A DNA stretch of 64,000 nt from an uncultured Microbulbifer sp. (GCF_947504145.1 NZ_CANNGQ010000003.1:310001-374000); one strand, 5' to 3'; positions 8,569-19,473 are shown, counted from the stretch's first letter. Notes: generated by a model not told the origin, from the sequence alone. Numbers and translations are program-made.

Positions 8569-9822
8569 ATGACTGACGCCTGTGCAGAAAATGGCCTGCG
8601 TTCCGTAGAGGCCGCCAAACAGATGCTAATCGACAGTATCCAGCCGGTAACCGGGACCGAAACCGTTCCATTGAGTCAGGCCTGTGGCCGCATTCTGGCC
8701 GAGCCGGTGCTGGCCGCACTCGACCTGCCGCCCTGTGACAACTCCGCCATGGACGGCTATGCCCTCTGTGGCGAACACGATCACTACACCATTATTGGCA
8801 AAAGTCTTGCCGGCCATCCCTTCCATGGCACCCTGACGCCGGGCCAGGCAACGCGCATCACCACCGGTGCCGCTGTACCGACCGGAGCCGACCGGGTGCA
8901 GATGCAGGAAAACTGTACGCTAGAAGGCGACCAGATCACCATGAGCCGTCCGGCCAGACCCCGCGAGAATATTCGCCGTCGCGGTGAAGATGTGCATACA
9001 GGCCAAAGCCTGGTGCCCGTGGGCTCAAAAATCAAAGTTCCCCACATCGCATTGCTCGCCAGCGCCGGTGTAGCCGAAGTCACTGTGCTGCGCAAACTCA
9101 AGGCCGCCCTGCTCTCTATTGGCGATGAGCTGAAGCCCATCGGTACACCCGCATCCGAACTGGGCGACGGGGATATTTACGATAGCAATCGCATTGCCCT
9201 GCAAGCAGCACTTGAACAACTGGATGTGGATATCCTGGATCTCGGCTGCTGGCCGGATCAGCCGGAGAAAATCCGCGAGGCATTTACCCGAGCACGCGAC
9301 AGTGCAGACTTTGTCATTACCAGTGGCGGCGTCTCCGTTGGCGAAGCCGATTTCACCAAAACTGTTTTGCAGGAGCTCGGTGAAATCGGTTTCTGGAAAC
9401 TCGCCATCAAACCCGGCAAACCTTTCGCCTTCGGCCGCCTGCCCAGAACCGATGGCGAAACCCTGTTCTTCGGCCTCCCCGGCAACCCGGTATCCGCCAT
9501 CGTCACCCTGTATCAACTGGTAATGCCCGCATTGGAAAAGCTCCGCGGTACCGCCGACAAACAACGACAACCTCCACTGCAAACACGCGCGCGTCTGTTA
9601 AACGATATCCGCAAAAAACCCGGGCGTACGGATTTTCAGCGCGGCTTCACCTACCGCGACGACGACGGAATCCAGGTAGTGGAAACAAGCGGTATCCAGG
9701 GCAGCCACATACTGTCTGGCTTTAGCGCTGCCAATTGTTTTGTCGTACTGCCCCGGCAAGGTGGCGACTGCGAGACCGGAGACTGGGTGACCATAGAACC
9801 CTTTACCGCACCCCTGAAATAA
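8569..9822 (+). CDS. moeA: molybdopterin molybdenumtransferase MoeA
   Basis: Inserts molybdate into adenylylated molybdopterin, the last step of Moco assembly before guanylation. The 417-residue protein shows the MoeA pattern: an N-terminal PLSQACGRILAE segment, the DNSAMDGYAL motif, GAAVPTGAD, then the MoCF domain with TSGGVSVGEAD and GLPGNPVSA. Its position directly after the molybdenum nitrate reductase suggests cofactor supply for that enzyme. No moaABC or mobA gene is in the window. Confidence 0.96.
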   Translation: MTDACAENGLRSVEAAKQMLIDSIQPVTGTETVPLSQACGRILAEPVLAALDLPPCDNSAMDGYALCGEHDHYTIIGKSLAGHPFHGTLTPGQATRITTGAAVPTGADRVQMQENCTLEGDQITMSRPARPRENIRRRGEDVHTGQSLVPVGSKIKVPHIALLASAGVAEVTVLRKLKAALLSIGDELKPIGTPASELGDGDIYDSNRIALQAALEQLDVDILDLGCWPDQPEKIREAFTRARDSADFVITSGGVSVGEADFTKTVLQELGEIGFWKLAIKPGKPFAFGRLPRTDGETLFFGLPGNPVSAIVTLYQLVMPALEKLRGTADKQRQPPLQTRARLLNDIRKKPGRTDFQRGFTYRDDDGIQVVETSGIQGSHILSGFSAANCFVVLPRQGGDCETGDWVTIEPFTAPLK

Positions 9823-9862
9823 ATCCCCAACACTGACTTCAGCCAAACACAACAGAAGTACC

Positions 9863-10549
9863 ATGAGCCGCGCCCGCTACGACAAATTCAAACAAGTGCT
9901 CCGTCAGCGCCAGCACGACATGACCCTGCTTACCGACCAAGTGCACAAAGGCCAGAACATCTCCGCCATGTTGCGCACCGCCGATGCCGTGGGTATTCCC
10001 GAAATCCACATGGTTCAGCCCAGCTACGGGCACCTGCTCTATCACAATACCGCCGGCGGTAGTGGGCGCTTTACCGGTAACGCCGTGTATCCCGATATCG
10101 AATCGGGTATGGCCGAGCTGAAACACCGCGGTATGCATTTGTATGCAGCGCACTGGTCCGACCGCGCCATCGATTTTCGCCAGGCCGATTACACCAGACC
10201 TTTCGCGTTGATTATGGGGGCCGAAAAACACGGGCTCAGCGCTTACGCGGCCGAGCACGCCGACGATCATGTGACCATACCGATTATCGGCATGGTGGAA
10301 AGTTACAATGTGAGTGTGGCGGCGGCGATCATTTTGCAGGAGGCGATGTATCAGCGAACCAAAGCGGGAATGTATGAAAACAAAGAGCTCGACGAAGAAG
10401 ATCCGGCAATAAAAGATATTCTGTTTCGCTGGATGCACCCGAAAATGGTGAGATACTGTGAGCAGTACAAACTACCGTTTCCGGAGCTGGATGAGGACGG
10501 AGATATTATTCCGCCAAATGACCCGCGATATCGCCAACCAAAAATCTAG
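9863..10549 (+). CDS. trmH: tRNA (guanosine(18)-2'-O)-methyltransferase TrmH
   Basis: SpoU-family SAM-dependent enzyme that methylates the ribose of G18 in the tRNA D-loop. Family signatures are NISAMLRTADAVG near the N-terminus, GAEKHGLS in the middle and the C-terminal IIGMVESYNVSVAAAIIL that forms the trefoil knot. Length (228 residues) and the C-terminal helical extension match TrmH rather than TrmL or RlmB. It starts about 40 bases after moeA; functional coupling is not expected. Confidence 0.94.
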   Translation: MSRARYDKFKQVLRQRQHDMTLLTDQVHKGQNISAMLRTADAVGIPEIHMVQPSYGHLLYHNTAGGSGRFTGNAVYPDIESGMAELKHRGMHLYAAHWSDRAIDFRQADYTRPFALIMGAEKHGLSAYAAEHADDHVTIPIIGMVESYNVSVAAAIILQEAMYQRTKAGMYENKELDEEDPAIKDILFRWMHPKMVRYCEQYKLPFPELDEDGDIIPPNDPRYRQPKI

Positions 10550-10576
10550 CGTAACCCACCCCTCACGGAGGAAATC

Positions 10577-11305
10577 ATGCATACCGAAGAAATCGAATAC
10601 ACCATCGACGGCGAATCTTTTACCGGCTACCTGGCTTACGACGAAACCATCGAGGGAAAAAGGCCCGCCATCCTGCTGGTGCACGAATGGTGGGGTATGA
10701 ACGATTTTACCCGCGAAGAAGCCGAACGCCTCGCCGCCGAAGGCTTTACCGCCTTCGCCCTCGACATGTTCGGCACCGGTGTCAGCGCCGACAACCCCAC
10801 CGATGCCACGGCCCTGATGAACAAAACCATCCAGACCGAAGGAGCCGCTCAGAAACGCTTCCAGGCCGCTCTCGACCTCATCAATAAACACGAAACCGTG
10901 ATCGAAGGCGAGGTCGCCGCCCAGGGCTACTGCTTCGGTGGCGCCGTAGCGCTGACCATGGCACGCCTCGGTCTACCACTGAAAGGCGTAGTCAGCTTCC
11001 ACGGCGACCTGCAGACCGAAGTGAAAATCCAACCTGGTGACATCAAAGCCGAAATCCAGGTCTACACCGGTGGCGACGACGACATGATCCCCGCCGAGCA
11101 GGTGGCCAACTTCGTACAGGAAATGCAGACCGCGGGTGTGCGTTTTGATGTGACCAGTTACCCTGGCGCCAAACACGGATTCACCAATCCTGCCGCCACC
11201 GGCCGCGGTGAAAAGTTTGGTATCCCGCTGGCTTACAACGAAGAAGCCGCCAACGATGCCTACGAAAGCGCCGTTGCCTTCTACAACAGAATCTTCGAGT
11301 GGTAA
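10577..11305 (+). CDS. dienelactone hydrolase family protein
   Basis: Alpha/beta hydrolase of 242 residues. The Cys nucleophile lies in GYCFGG, the acidic residue in GGDDDMIP and the His in AKHGFT, the Cys-Asp-His triad of the dienelactone hydrolase family. VHEWWG holds the Glu that restrains the Cys. No signal peptide. A strong GGAGG precedes the ATG. No aromatic-degradation genes are nearby, so the true substrate is unknown. Confidence 0.9.
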   Translation: MHTEEIEYTIDGESFTGYLAYDETIEGKRPAILLVHEWWGMNDFTREEAERLAAEGFTAFALDMFGTGVSADNPTDATALMNKTIQTEGAAQKRFQAALDLINKHETVIEGEVAAQGYCFGGAVALTMARLGLPLKGVVSFHGDLQTEVKIQPGDIKAEIQVYTGGDDDMIPAEQVANFVQEMQTAGVRFDVTSYPGAKHGFTNPAATGRGEKFGIPLAYNEEAANDAYESAVAFYNRIFEW

Positions 11306-11424
11306 CTCCGCACACCCTCCTTTTGCCCTGAAGCGGTAGCACTTGCTGCGCGCTTCGGGGCACAATGTGCGCCGCAGTTTGTGCACCCAAATTATGCAAT
11401 AGGCACTGCCAACAAGGGGGAAGC

Positions 11425-12381
<957 letters not shown>

Positions 12382-12386
12382 TGAGA

Positions 12387-13148
12387 ATGAATGTTCACGG
12401 CATCTGCGCCATCTACAAATTCGAAATGGCCCGTACCGGTCGCACCCTGATGCAGAGTATCGCCTGGCCTGTGATCTCCACCTGCCTGTACTTTATCGTA
12501 TTCGGCACTGCCATCGGCAGCCGCCTTGGGGAAATCGAGGGTGTCAGCTACGGGGCCTTTATTATTCCCGGCCTGATCATGCTGTCACTGCTTTCGGAAA
12601 GTATTTCCAATGCGTCCTTCGGCATATTCTTTCCCAAATTCAGCGGCACCATTTACGAAGTACTGTCCGCACCGGTATCTGCATTTGAAATCGTCGCAGG
12701 CTATGTAGGCGCAGCGGCTTCCAAGTCCGTGGTCATCGGTATCCTGATACTGATTACCGCGCGCTTTTTTGTGGATTACGATATCGCACATCCATTCTGG
12801 ATGATCGGCTTTCTGATTCTCACCGCAGTCACTTTCAGTATGTTCGGTTTCATTATCGGTGTGTGGGCGGACGACTTCCAGAAACTGCAGGTCATCCCGC
12901 TGATGGTAATCACGCCGCTGACCTTTCTCGGCGGTGCTTTTTACTCCATCAATATGCTGCCGGAATTCTGGCAGAAAGTGACCCTGTTCAACCCGGTGGT
13001 ATACCTGATCAGTGGATTCCGCTGGGCGTTTTATGGCGTTTCTGATGTGAATGTGGGTATCAGCCTGGGGATGACGCTGTTCTTCCTGCTGCTGTGCCTG
13101 ACCGCCATCTGGTGGATTTTCCGCACCGGTTACAAGATTCGCAGCTGA
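12387..13148 (+). CDS. ABC-2 type exporter permease, YadH-like
   Basis: Inner-membrane permease of about 253 residues with six hydrophobic segments and the ABC-2 region around [16 protein letters not shown]. It pairs with the ATPase just upstream. The ATG at 12387 has GGGGAG eight bases upstream; a GTG six bases earlier is too close to that site. A strong hairpin terminator follows the stop. Confidence 0.92.
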   Translation: MNVHGICAIYKFEMARTGRTLMQSIAWPVISTCLYFIVFGTAIGSRLGEIEGVSYGAFIIPGLIMLSLLSESISNASFGIFFPKFSGTIYEVLSAPVSAFEIVAGYVGAAASKSVVIGILILITARFFVDYDIAHPFWMIGFLILTAVTFSMFGFIIGVWADDFQKLQVIPLMVITPLTFLGGAFYSINMLPEFWQKVTLFNPVVYLISGFRWAFYGVSDVNVGISLGMTLFFLLLCLTAIWWIFRTGYKIRS

Positions 13149-13165
13149 TCGCAAACCGGAAACAG

Positions 13166-13202
13166 AAAAGCCCGCGAGAGGTTACTCTCGCGGGCTTTTT
13201 TA
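13166..13202. terminator. bidirectional intrinsic terminator
   Basis: A perfect GC-rich stem (AGCCCGCGAGAG/CTCTCGCGGGCT) around a four-base loop, with A-run on the left and T-run on the right. It serves the YadH-like gene on the plus strand and the convergent TetR gene on the minus strand. Confidence 0.93.
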
Positions 13203-13244
13203 TGGGCATTTGGCCAGCTCAGGCTTTTGTACGGACTCGAGCTT

Positions 13245-13904
13245 CTACGCGGGCTGATAGGCCCGGGTAAACACCCGCACCACTTCCGCCACATGCTCGG
13301 AAATTTCCGCGCTCTCAGGCGGTTCGGTACAACCGAGCATGATCTGGATATGCCGGCAGCCACCCTGCAACATGCCAAAAAACAGTTCCGACGCCCGCTC
13401 GGTATCCACAATCTGCAATTGGCCCAATTCACAGGCCCGGTTCAGAAAGCGCGTCATTTCATTGCGCGTGCGCATGGGGCCCGCTTCGTAGAACAGATTG
13501 GCCATGGTCTGATCCTGGGTGCCCACCGCGCTGATCAAGCGCATCAGCTGCAGGGAGTGCTCGTGGTAGAGCATTTCCAGAAAGGCTTCGCCGATCTTGC
13601 GCAACATCTCCGCCACCGGCATGCCCGGCTCCAGAGTAAACATCACCACCGGCATCTGGCTGCAGCACCGGGCCTCCACGGCGGCAAAGAACAGCGTCTC
13701 CTTGTCGGAGAAATGGCTGTACACCGTCAGTTTGGAGACCCCTGCCTCGCTGGCCACCGCATCCATGCTGGTGCCGGTAAAGCCGTGCGTGAGAAACAGG
13801 TCCTTGGCGGCCTCCAGGATCGCCTGGCGCTTGGCCGGGTCTTTGGGACGGCCGCGGCTGGCGGGGGCTGCACTGGTTGAATTTGATTCGCTCATGGTCG
13901 TCAT
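13245..13904 (-). CDS. TetR/AcrR family transcriptional repressor
   Basis: N-terminal helix-turn-helix of TetR type (AAKDLFLTHGFTGTSMDAVA, then GVSKLTVYSHFSDKETLF), with a variable ligand-binding C-terminal domain. It is divergent from the RND adaptor and pump, the usual arrangement for a local efflux repressor, and a palindrome at 14003-14020 is a fitting operator. The start is uncertain: ATGs at 13904 and 13895 and an earlier GTG are all in frame, and the GGAAGG upstream is poorly spaced for each. Confidence 0.9.
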   Translation of the reverse strand: MTTMSESNSTSAAPASRGRPKDPAKRQAILEAAKDLFLTHGFTGTSMDAVASEAGVSKLTVYSHFSDKETLFFAAVEARCCSQMPVVMFTLEPGMPVAEMLRKIGEAFLEMLYHEHSLQLMRLISAVGTQDQTMANLFYEAGPMRTRNEMTRFLNRACELGQLQIVDTERASELFFGMLQGGCRHIQIMLGCTEPPESAEISEHVAEVVRVFTRAYQPA

Positions 13905-14002
13905 CGTCGTTGTGTCGCGCACCTTCCGGTGTATTTCTAATGAATGATGAAGCGCGCGCTCGCCGCCACCGAATTAGTGGACTCGCAAGTTCAATATACT
14001 TA

Positions 14003-14020
14003 CTATACTCGCCAGTATAG
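14003..14020. promoter_or_regulatory. probable TetR-type operator
   Basis: A perfect inverted repeat CTATACT-CGCC-AGTATAG lies between the divergent regulator and RND genes. Length and symmetry fit a TetR-family dimer site, and its TATACT half could double as a -10 element. Assignment is from position and symmetry only. Confidence 0.65.
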
Positions 14021-14136
14021 CAATTGACGCTGGCGAGGATTGGCAGACAACTGTACCAGTTTCTGTCGATTTCCCCGACCTCAAAGTCACCCCGAATGCC
14101 ATCCAGCGTCCGTGAACCACAAGGAATGAGGGAATC

Positions 14137-15288
14137 ATGCACCACTTCCGCCCCGATTTTGTTAGCGCCCTGAAACTCTGCGCCGCCCTGCCCCTCTCTC
14201 TGCTCCTGGCCGCCTGCTCGGCACCGGAAGCCGGTAATGCCAAGCCCCCGCGCCCGGCCATCGTGGTCCATCCCACCATCTCTGGCAGCCAGCTAGCGGT
14301 GTACCCCGGCGAAATACGCGCCCGCCACGAGCCGGCCCTGGCCTTCCGCGTGGGCGGTGCGGTAACCCGCCGCCTGGTCGATGTGGGAGACCGGGTAACA
14401 CAGGGGCAACCTCTGGCGGAACTGGATGCAGAGGACCTGAAGTTGCAGCGCGACGCGGCGCGCGCGCAACTGGAAGCGGCGCAGACGGAAAACCGCAATG
14501 CCGGCAATGAACTGGCCCGCTATCGCGACCTGCTGGAGCGCAAGCTGATTGGCGAGTCCCAGTTCGACGCCGTCAAAACCCGCCACGACAGCAGCGTCGC
14601 ACAGCTGCAGCGCGCCCGCGCCCAGTGGCAGGTAGCCGACAACCAGGCCGCCTACGCGGTGCTGAAGGCCCCCAGCGACGGGGTGATCACCCGTCGCAGT
14701 ATCGAGCCCGGGCAAGTAGTCAGTGCCGGACAGACCGCCTTTGTAATGGCCGCCGACGGCGAGCGCGAGGTGCGTATCGACCTGCCGGAGCAGGAGGTCG
14801 CGCGATTTGCCGTAGACCAGCCGGTGACCGTCGAGCTCTGGTCTCAGCCGGGAACCCCGATCAACGGCAAGGTACGGGAGCTTTCCCCCGCCGCGGAAGC
14901 GGGACTGCGCACCTTCGAGGCCCGTGTGGCCTTCTCATCCGCGGCCGATACCGATCAACAAACAAAACCCCAGCTTGGTCAGAGTGCACGGGTCTATGCG
15001 CGCACCAGTAACAAGCGCCCCAGCCAGCGCCTCCCCATGTCGGCCATTACTGCCGACGGAGCCCAGGCCTACGTGTGGCGTATGGACGCGGAAAATTTCA
15101 CCCTGCACAAGGTGGCGGTAACCGTGACCAGTTACGGGCACGAATACGCGGAAGTCGTCTCCAGCCTCACCCCTCAAGACTGGGTGCTTTCCGCCGGAAC
15201 CCAGCTGGTCCGTGAAGGGCAGCGGGTGCGCCCGGTGGATCGGCACAATCGGCCGATCGAATCCGACGACAACCTGGCACGACGCTGA
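14137..15288 (+). CDS. RND efflux periplasmic adaptor lipoprotein
   Basis: Membrane-fusion protein linking the inner-membrane pump to an outer-membrane channel. The N-terminus is a lipoprotein signal with lipobox LAAC (Cys27). It then has a barrel-sandwich segment (FRVGGAVTRRLVDVGDRV), a coiled-coil hairpin rich in Ala, Gln and Arg (about 110-170), and the second lipoyl half (APSDGVITRRSIEPGQVV). GAGGGA precedes the ATG. No outer-membrane factor gene is adjacent, so a shared TolC-type channel is likely. Confidence 0.93.
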   Translation: MHHFRPDFVSALKLCAALPLSLLLAACSAPEAGNAKPPRPAIVVHPTISGSQLAVYPGEIRARHEPALAFRVGGAVTRRLVDVGDRVTQGQPLAELDAEDLKLQRDAARAQLEAAQTENRNAGNELARYRDLLERKLIGESQFDAVKTRHDSSVAQLQRARAQWQVADNQAAYAVLKAPSDGVITRRSIEPGQVVSAGQTAFVMAADGEREVRIDLPEQEVARFAVDQPVTVELWSQPGTPINGKVRELSPAAEAGLRTFEARVAFSSAADTDQQTKPQLGQSARVYARTSNKRPSQRLPMSAITADGAQAYVWRMDAENFTLHKVAVTVTSYGHEYAEVVSSLTPQDWVLSAGTQLVREGQRVRPVDRHNRPIESDDNLARR

Positions 15289-15333
15289 TAGCAGAGCGCG
15301 CTCCGCCTCCCCACACGATCCGGACAATAAAAC

Positions 15334-18300
15334 ATGCGATTCAACCTTTCCGAGTGGGCACTGAATAACAAACCCCTGGTGCTCTACGCCATGCTGGTGC
15401 TCAGCCTCGCCGGCGCCCTCTCCTACACCCAACTGGGGCAAAGTGAAGATCCACCGTTTACCTTCAAGGTGATGGTAGTGAACACCCTGTGGCCCGGCGC
15501 CAGCGCCGCGGAAGTTTCCCGGCAGGTAACCGAGCGCGTCGAGAAAAAATTGATGGAGACCGGCGAGTACCAGCGCATTACCTCCTTCTCCCGGCCCGGT
15601 CAGTCCCAGGTGATGTTTGTGGCCCGGGACAGCATGCGCTCCGCAGAAATTCCCGACCTCTGGTACCAGGTACGCAAAAAAATCGGCGACATCCGCCACA
15701 CCCTGCCAGCGGATATCCAGGGGCCATTCTTCAACGACGAGTTCGGCACCACCTTCGGCAATATCTACGCGCTCACCGGGCAGGGCTTCGACTACGGACT
15801 GATGAAAGACTACGCCGACCGCCTGCAGCTGGCATTACAGCGGGTGGACAACGTCGGCAAGGTGGAACTGCTCGGCCTGCAGGACGAGAAAATCTGGGTA
15901 GAAATTTCCAATGCCAAACTGGCGTCGATGGGTATTCCGCTATCTGCCGTGCAGTCCGTGCTGCAGGCGCAAAACCAGATGGCGGACGCGGGTATCGTGG
16001 AAGCGATCAGCGACCGGGTGCGTATTCGGGTCAGCGGCCAGTTCCAGAGCGTCGAGGAAATCCGCCAGTTCCCCATTCACGCCAACGGCCACACGCTCAC
16101 TCTCGGTGATATCGCCAATGTACAACGCGGCTTCAGCGATCCGCCCCAACCTCGCGTGCGCTTTATGGGCGAGGACGCTATCGGCATCGCGGTATCGATG
16201 AAGTCCGGCGGCGACATTCTGCAGCTGGGTGAGCACCTGGATGCGGCCGTGGAAACCCTGCAGCAGGACCTACCTGTGGGGCTGACCCTGAGCAAGGTTT
16301 CCGACCAGCCTGCAGCGGTAAAGAGCAGCGTGGGGGAATTCGTCAAGGTACTGGCAGAAGCCCTGATCATTGTGATGCTGGTGAGTTTTTTCTCGCTGGG
16401 CTTCCGCACCGGGCTGGTGGTGGCACTGTCGATTCCGCTGGTGCTGGCAATGACCTTCGCACTGATGCATTACTTTGATATTGGCCTGCACAAGATTTCC
16501 CTGGGCGCTCTGGTACTGGCTCTGGGGCTGATGGTGGACGATGCGATCATCGCCGTGGAAATGATGGCGATCAAAATGGAGCAGGGTCTGAGCCGCCTGA
16601 AAGCCGCCGGCTTTGCCTGGAAAAGCACCGCCTTTCCCATGTTGACCGGTACTCTGATTACCGCCGCGGGTTTTCTGCCCATTGCCACCGCGCAATCCGG
16701 CACCGGCGAGTACACCCGTTCGATATTCCAGGTGGTGACACTTTCCCTGCTCGCCTCCTGGGTGGCCGCGGTCATTTTTGTCCCCTACCTCGGCAACCGC
16801 CTGTTACCGGACCATGGAGCGCACGGCAGCTCAGCCAGTCCGGACCCCTACAGCAAACCGTTCTACCTGCATTTCCGGCGGGTGCTCAACTGGTGCCTGC
16901 ACTACCGTAAAACGGTTTTAGTGCTGACATTGCTGGTGTTCGTGGGCTCCATTTTCCTGTTCCGCTTTGTACCGCAACAGTTTTTCCCCTCCTCTGCACG
17001 CCTCGAGTTGATGGTGGACCTGAAGCTGAGCGAGGGGGCCTCGCTGCACGCCACAGAGGAGCAGGCCGTGCGCCTGGAAACGCTGCTATCGCAAAATCCG
17101 CTGGTGGAAAACTATGTCGCCTATGTGGGTACCGGCTCGCCGCGTTTTTATCTCCCCCTGGATCAACAGCTGCCCGCCGCCAGCTTTGCCCAGTTTGTGG
17201 TGCTAACCCGCAGTGTGGAAGAACGTGAAGAGCTGCGCTTGTGGTTGATCGCTTCTCTGCGCGAACAGTTCCCGAGCGTGCGCTCGCGGGTGTCCCGCCT
17301 GGAAAATGGTCCACCGGTGGGTTATCCGGTGCAGTTCCGGGTTTCCGGTGAACATATTAGCGAAGCGCGCCGGATCGCCCGCGAGGTCGCGGCGGTTGTG
17401 CGCAACAATGACGACGTGGCGAATGTGCACCTGGATTGGGAGGAGCCCAGCAAGGTAGTACATCTGGCACTGGATCAGGCGCGACTCCGGCAGATGGGGG
17501 TCAGCAGCAGCTCGCTCTCTCGCGCACTGCAAGGCTCGCTCTCCGGCACGGCCGTAGGCCAGTACCGGGAAGACAACGAGCTGATTACCGTGGCTGTGCG
17601 CGGCGAGGAACGCGAACGACAGGCGCTGGCCCAGCTGGGTAATCTGGCGGTACAGACCGACACCGGCGCTTCGCTGCCGCTAAACCAGATCGCCACCCTG
17701 GATTACGGTTTTGAGGAAGGTGTCATCTGGCACCGCGACCGCCTGCCGACGGTGACCGTGCGCGCAGATATTTACGGCACCCAGCAACCGGCCTCCGTGG
17801 TCGCAGAACTCTGGCCACAACTTCAGGAACTGCGCGATACATTACCGCCCGGATATTTACTGGAAATTGGTGGCAGTGTGGAGGAGTCCGCACGCGGGCA
17901 GGAATCCGTCAATGCCGGTATGCCGCTGTTCGTGCTGGTGGTATTTACTCTACTGATGTTGCAGCTGCGCAGCTTCTCCCTGTCTACCATGGTATTTCTC
18001 ACCGCACCGCTGGGAATTATCGGTGTCACGCTGTTTCTGTTGCTGTTCAACCAGCCGTTTGGTTTTGTAGCGATGCTCGGCACCATTGCGCTGGCGGGCA
18101 TGATCATGCGCAACTCGGTCATTTTAGTCGACCAGATCGAGCAGGATAAAGCCCAGGGCCTGGCTCCGTGGGATGCCATTGTGGAATCCACCGTGCGTCG
18201 CTTCCGCCCCATCGTGCTGACCGCATTGACCGCGGTACTGGCGATGATTCCACTATCTGGTAGCGACTTCTTTGGCCCCATGGCGGTGGCAATCATGGGC

Positions 18301-18441
18301 GGGCTTATTGTGGCCACCGCGCTTACGCTACTGTTTTTGCCGGCACTGTACGCCGCCTGGTACCGGGTAAAACCTCAGCAGGCTGAGCCACCCGGTGTGT
18401 CAGCTCCCGCAACCAATCAACCGACGCAACCGGCAAACTGA
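15334..18441 (+). CDS. RND multidrug-type efflux pump permease
   Basis: Proton-driven inner-membrane pump of 1035 residues, the usual size of the HAE1 group, with two repeats of six membrane helices and large periplasmic loops. The acidic pair of the proton relay is seen in GLMVDDAIIAVE. In the second half, MIMRNSVILVDQIEQ has Arg where AcrB has the relay Lys, as in TriC-like pumps. It lies 45 bases after its adaptor and is presumably controlled by the divergent TetR protein. The substrate cannot be read from the sequence. Confidence 0.95.
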   Translation: MRFNLSEWALNNKPLVLYAMLVLSLAGALSYTQLGQSEDPPFTFKVMVVNTLWPGASAAEVSRQVTERVEKKLMETGEYQRITSFSRPGQSQVMFVARDSMRSAEIPDLWYQVRKKIGDIRHTLPADIQGPFFNDEFGTTFGNIYALTGQGFDYGLMKDYADRLQLALQRVDNVGKVELLGLQDEKIWVEISNAKLASMGIPLSAVQSVLQAQNQMADAGIVEAISDRVRIRVSGQFQSVEEIRQFPIHANGHTLTLGDIANVQRGFSDPPQPRVRFMGEDAIGIAVSMKSGGDILQLGEHLDAAVETLQQDLPVGLTLSKVSDQPAAVKSSVGEFVKVLAEALIIVMLVSFFSLGFRTGLVVALSIPLVLAMTFALMHYFDIGLHKISLGALVLALGLMVDDAIIAVEMMAIKMEQGLSRLKAAGFAWKSTAFPMLTGTLITAAGFLPIATAQSGTGEYTRSIFQVVTLSLLASWVAAVIFVPYLGNRLLPDHGAHGSSASPDPYSKPFYLHFRRVLNWCLHYRKTVLVLTLLVFVGSIFLFRFVPQQFFPSSARLELMVDLKLSEGASLHATEEQAVRLETLLSQNPLVENYVAYVGTGSPRFYLPLDQQLPAASFAQFVVLTRSVEEREELRLWLIASLREQFPSVRSRVSRLENGPPVGYPVQFRVSGEHISEARRIAREVAAVVRNNDDVANVHLDWEEPSKVVHLALDQARLRQMGVSSSSLSRALQGSLSGTAVGQYREDNELITVAVRGEERERQALAQLGNLAVQTDTGASLPLNQIATLDYGFEEGVIWHRDRLPTVTVRADIYGTQQPASVVAELWPQLQELRDTLPPGYLLEIGGSVEESARGQESVNAGMPLFVLVVFTLLMLQLRSFSLSTMVFLTAPLGIIGVTLFLLLFNQPFGFVAMLGTIALAGMIMRNSVILVDQIEQDKAQGLAPWDAIVESTVRRFRPIVLTALTAVLAMIPLSGSDFFGPMAVAIMGGLIVATALTLLFLPALYAAWYRVKPQQAEPPGVSAPATNQPTQPAN

Positions 18442-18451
18442 TCACAGAAAC

Positions 18452-18483
18452 AAAAAAGGCTTCCACAACAGGAAGCCTTTTTT
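18452..18483. terminator. intrinsic terminator after the RND pump
   Basis: Stem AAAAAAGGCTTCC/GGAAGCCTTTTTT with a six-base loop. Symmetrical A and T runs let it end both the pump transcript and the convergent GDPD operon. Confidence 0.92.
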
Positions 18484-18507
18484 GTTGCCCGCTCCAAGTC
18501 TTCGGCG

Positions 18508-19431
18508 TCATTCATTCATCTCTTCAAATTCCTGCATCTCGCCGATCACCTTGAACAGTCGATCGGGGCGGTCCGTCATAATGCCGTCCACGCCCATTTC
18601 AATCAGGCGACGCATTTCGTCCTCATCGTTGATCGTCCATACGTCCACCCGCACACCGTGGTTCTGCACCTGAACGACCGAACTGCGCGACACCAGCTCA
18701 ATACCGTCATACTCCAATGGAATATGCAACGCCTGATACTGGGGGCTCATCAGACGGAAAGCGCCGAGCTTGGAAGCCAGCGCAAAATCTCGCACTTCGT
18801 TTTTTCCGGCTCCGGTGGCCACATGGGCACAATCCCGGCGGAAGGTATCGATCGCTTCCTGATGGAAGGAGGAAACAATCACCTGATTACTTTTATTGAA
18901 CGCCTTCAGCTTCCGGCACAGACTCTCTGCCGCGTCGCTCCCGGCGCTTTTGATCTCAATAATCATCGGGTATTTGGGATACTGCCTGAAGACCTCATCC
19001 ACCGTGAGAATGCGCTGGGGATCGTCCCGATAAGGATAGTGCTCACCGTCTTGACTCCAGTGGTAGGCCACATTGAGTTTTTTCAGGTCCGCCAGGGTTT
19101 TATCGACAATCGCACCCTCGCCATCGGTGGTGCGATCCACGGTGGTATCGTGCATCAGCACCAGTTCGTCGTCGGCGGTGACGTGAATATCCATCTCCAG
19201 AACGTCCACTTTCATCGCCGCCATCTGCTGCAAAAAAATGGGGGTATTGCCCGGGTACAGCCCCAAGCCGGAATCATCCGCGTGGGCAATCACCAGTGGC
19301 CGGCGAAAGCCTTCATTCTGATACCGGGGAAACTGTAATCCCGTGTCCGCTGCCGGTCGCGCAGCGAGGTAGCGCCAGCCAAGGAAGGCCAGCATGGCAA
19401 GAATCAGGAGAAGTAGTAAGCGCTTGATCAT
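18508..19431 (-). CDS. membrane-anchored GDPD-family phosphodiesterase, variant active site
   Basis: Glycerophosphodiester phosphodiesterase fold of 307 residues. A signal or anchor helix spans about 4-22, placing the enzyme in the periplasm. Metal-binding Glu79 and Asp81 (LEMDIHV) and the general acid His94 (MHDTTVDRTTDG) are kept. The first motif reads AHADDSGLGLYPGNT, so the HRG Arg and the Glu of PENT are both missing, though His50 is retained. It is the last gene of a minus-strand operon and lies about 40 bases after a paralogue. Substrate preference is open; it may differ from glycerophosphodiesters. Confidence 0.88.
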   Translation of the reverse strand: MIKRLLLLLILAMLAFLGWRYLAARPAADTGLQFPRYQNEGFRRPLVIAHADDSGLGLYPGNTPIFLQQMAAMKVDVLEMDIHVTADDELVLMHDTTVDRTTDGEGAIVDKTLADLKKLNVAYHWSQDGEHYPYRDDPQRILTVDEVFRQYPKYPMIIEIKSAGSDAAESLCRKLKAFNKSNQVIVSSFHQEAIDTFRRDCAHVATGAGKNEVRDFALASKLGAFRLMSPQYQALHIPLEYDGIELVSRSSVVQVQNHGVRVDVWTINDEDEMRRLIEMGVDGIMTDRPDRLFKVIGEMQEFEEMNE

Positions 19432-19473
19432 TCAGCTTTCCACAGTTAGCGGCCCACAGTGCATGGTCCACGA

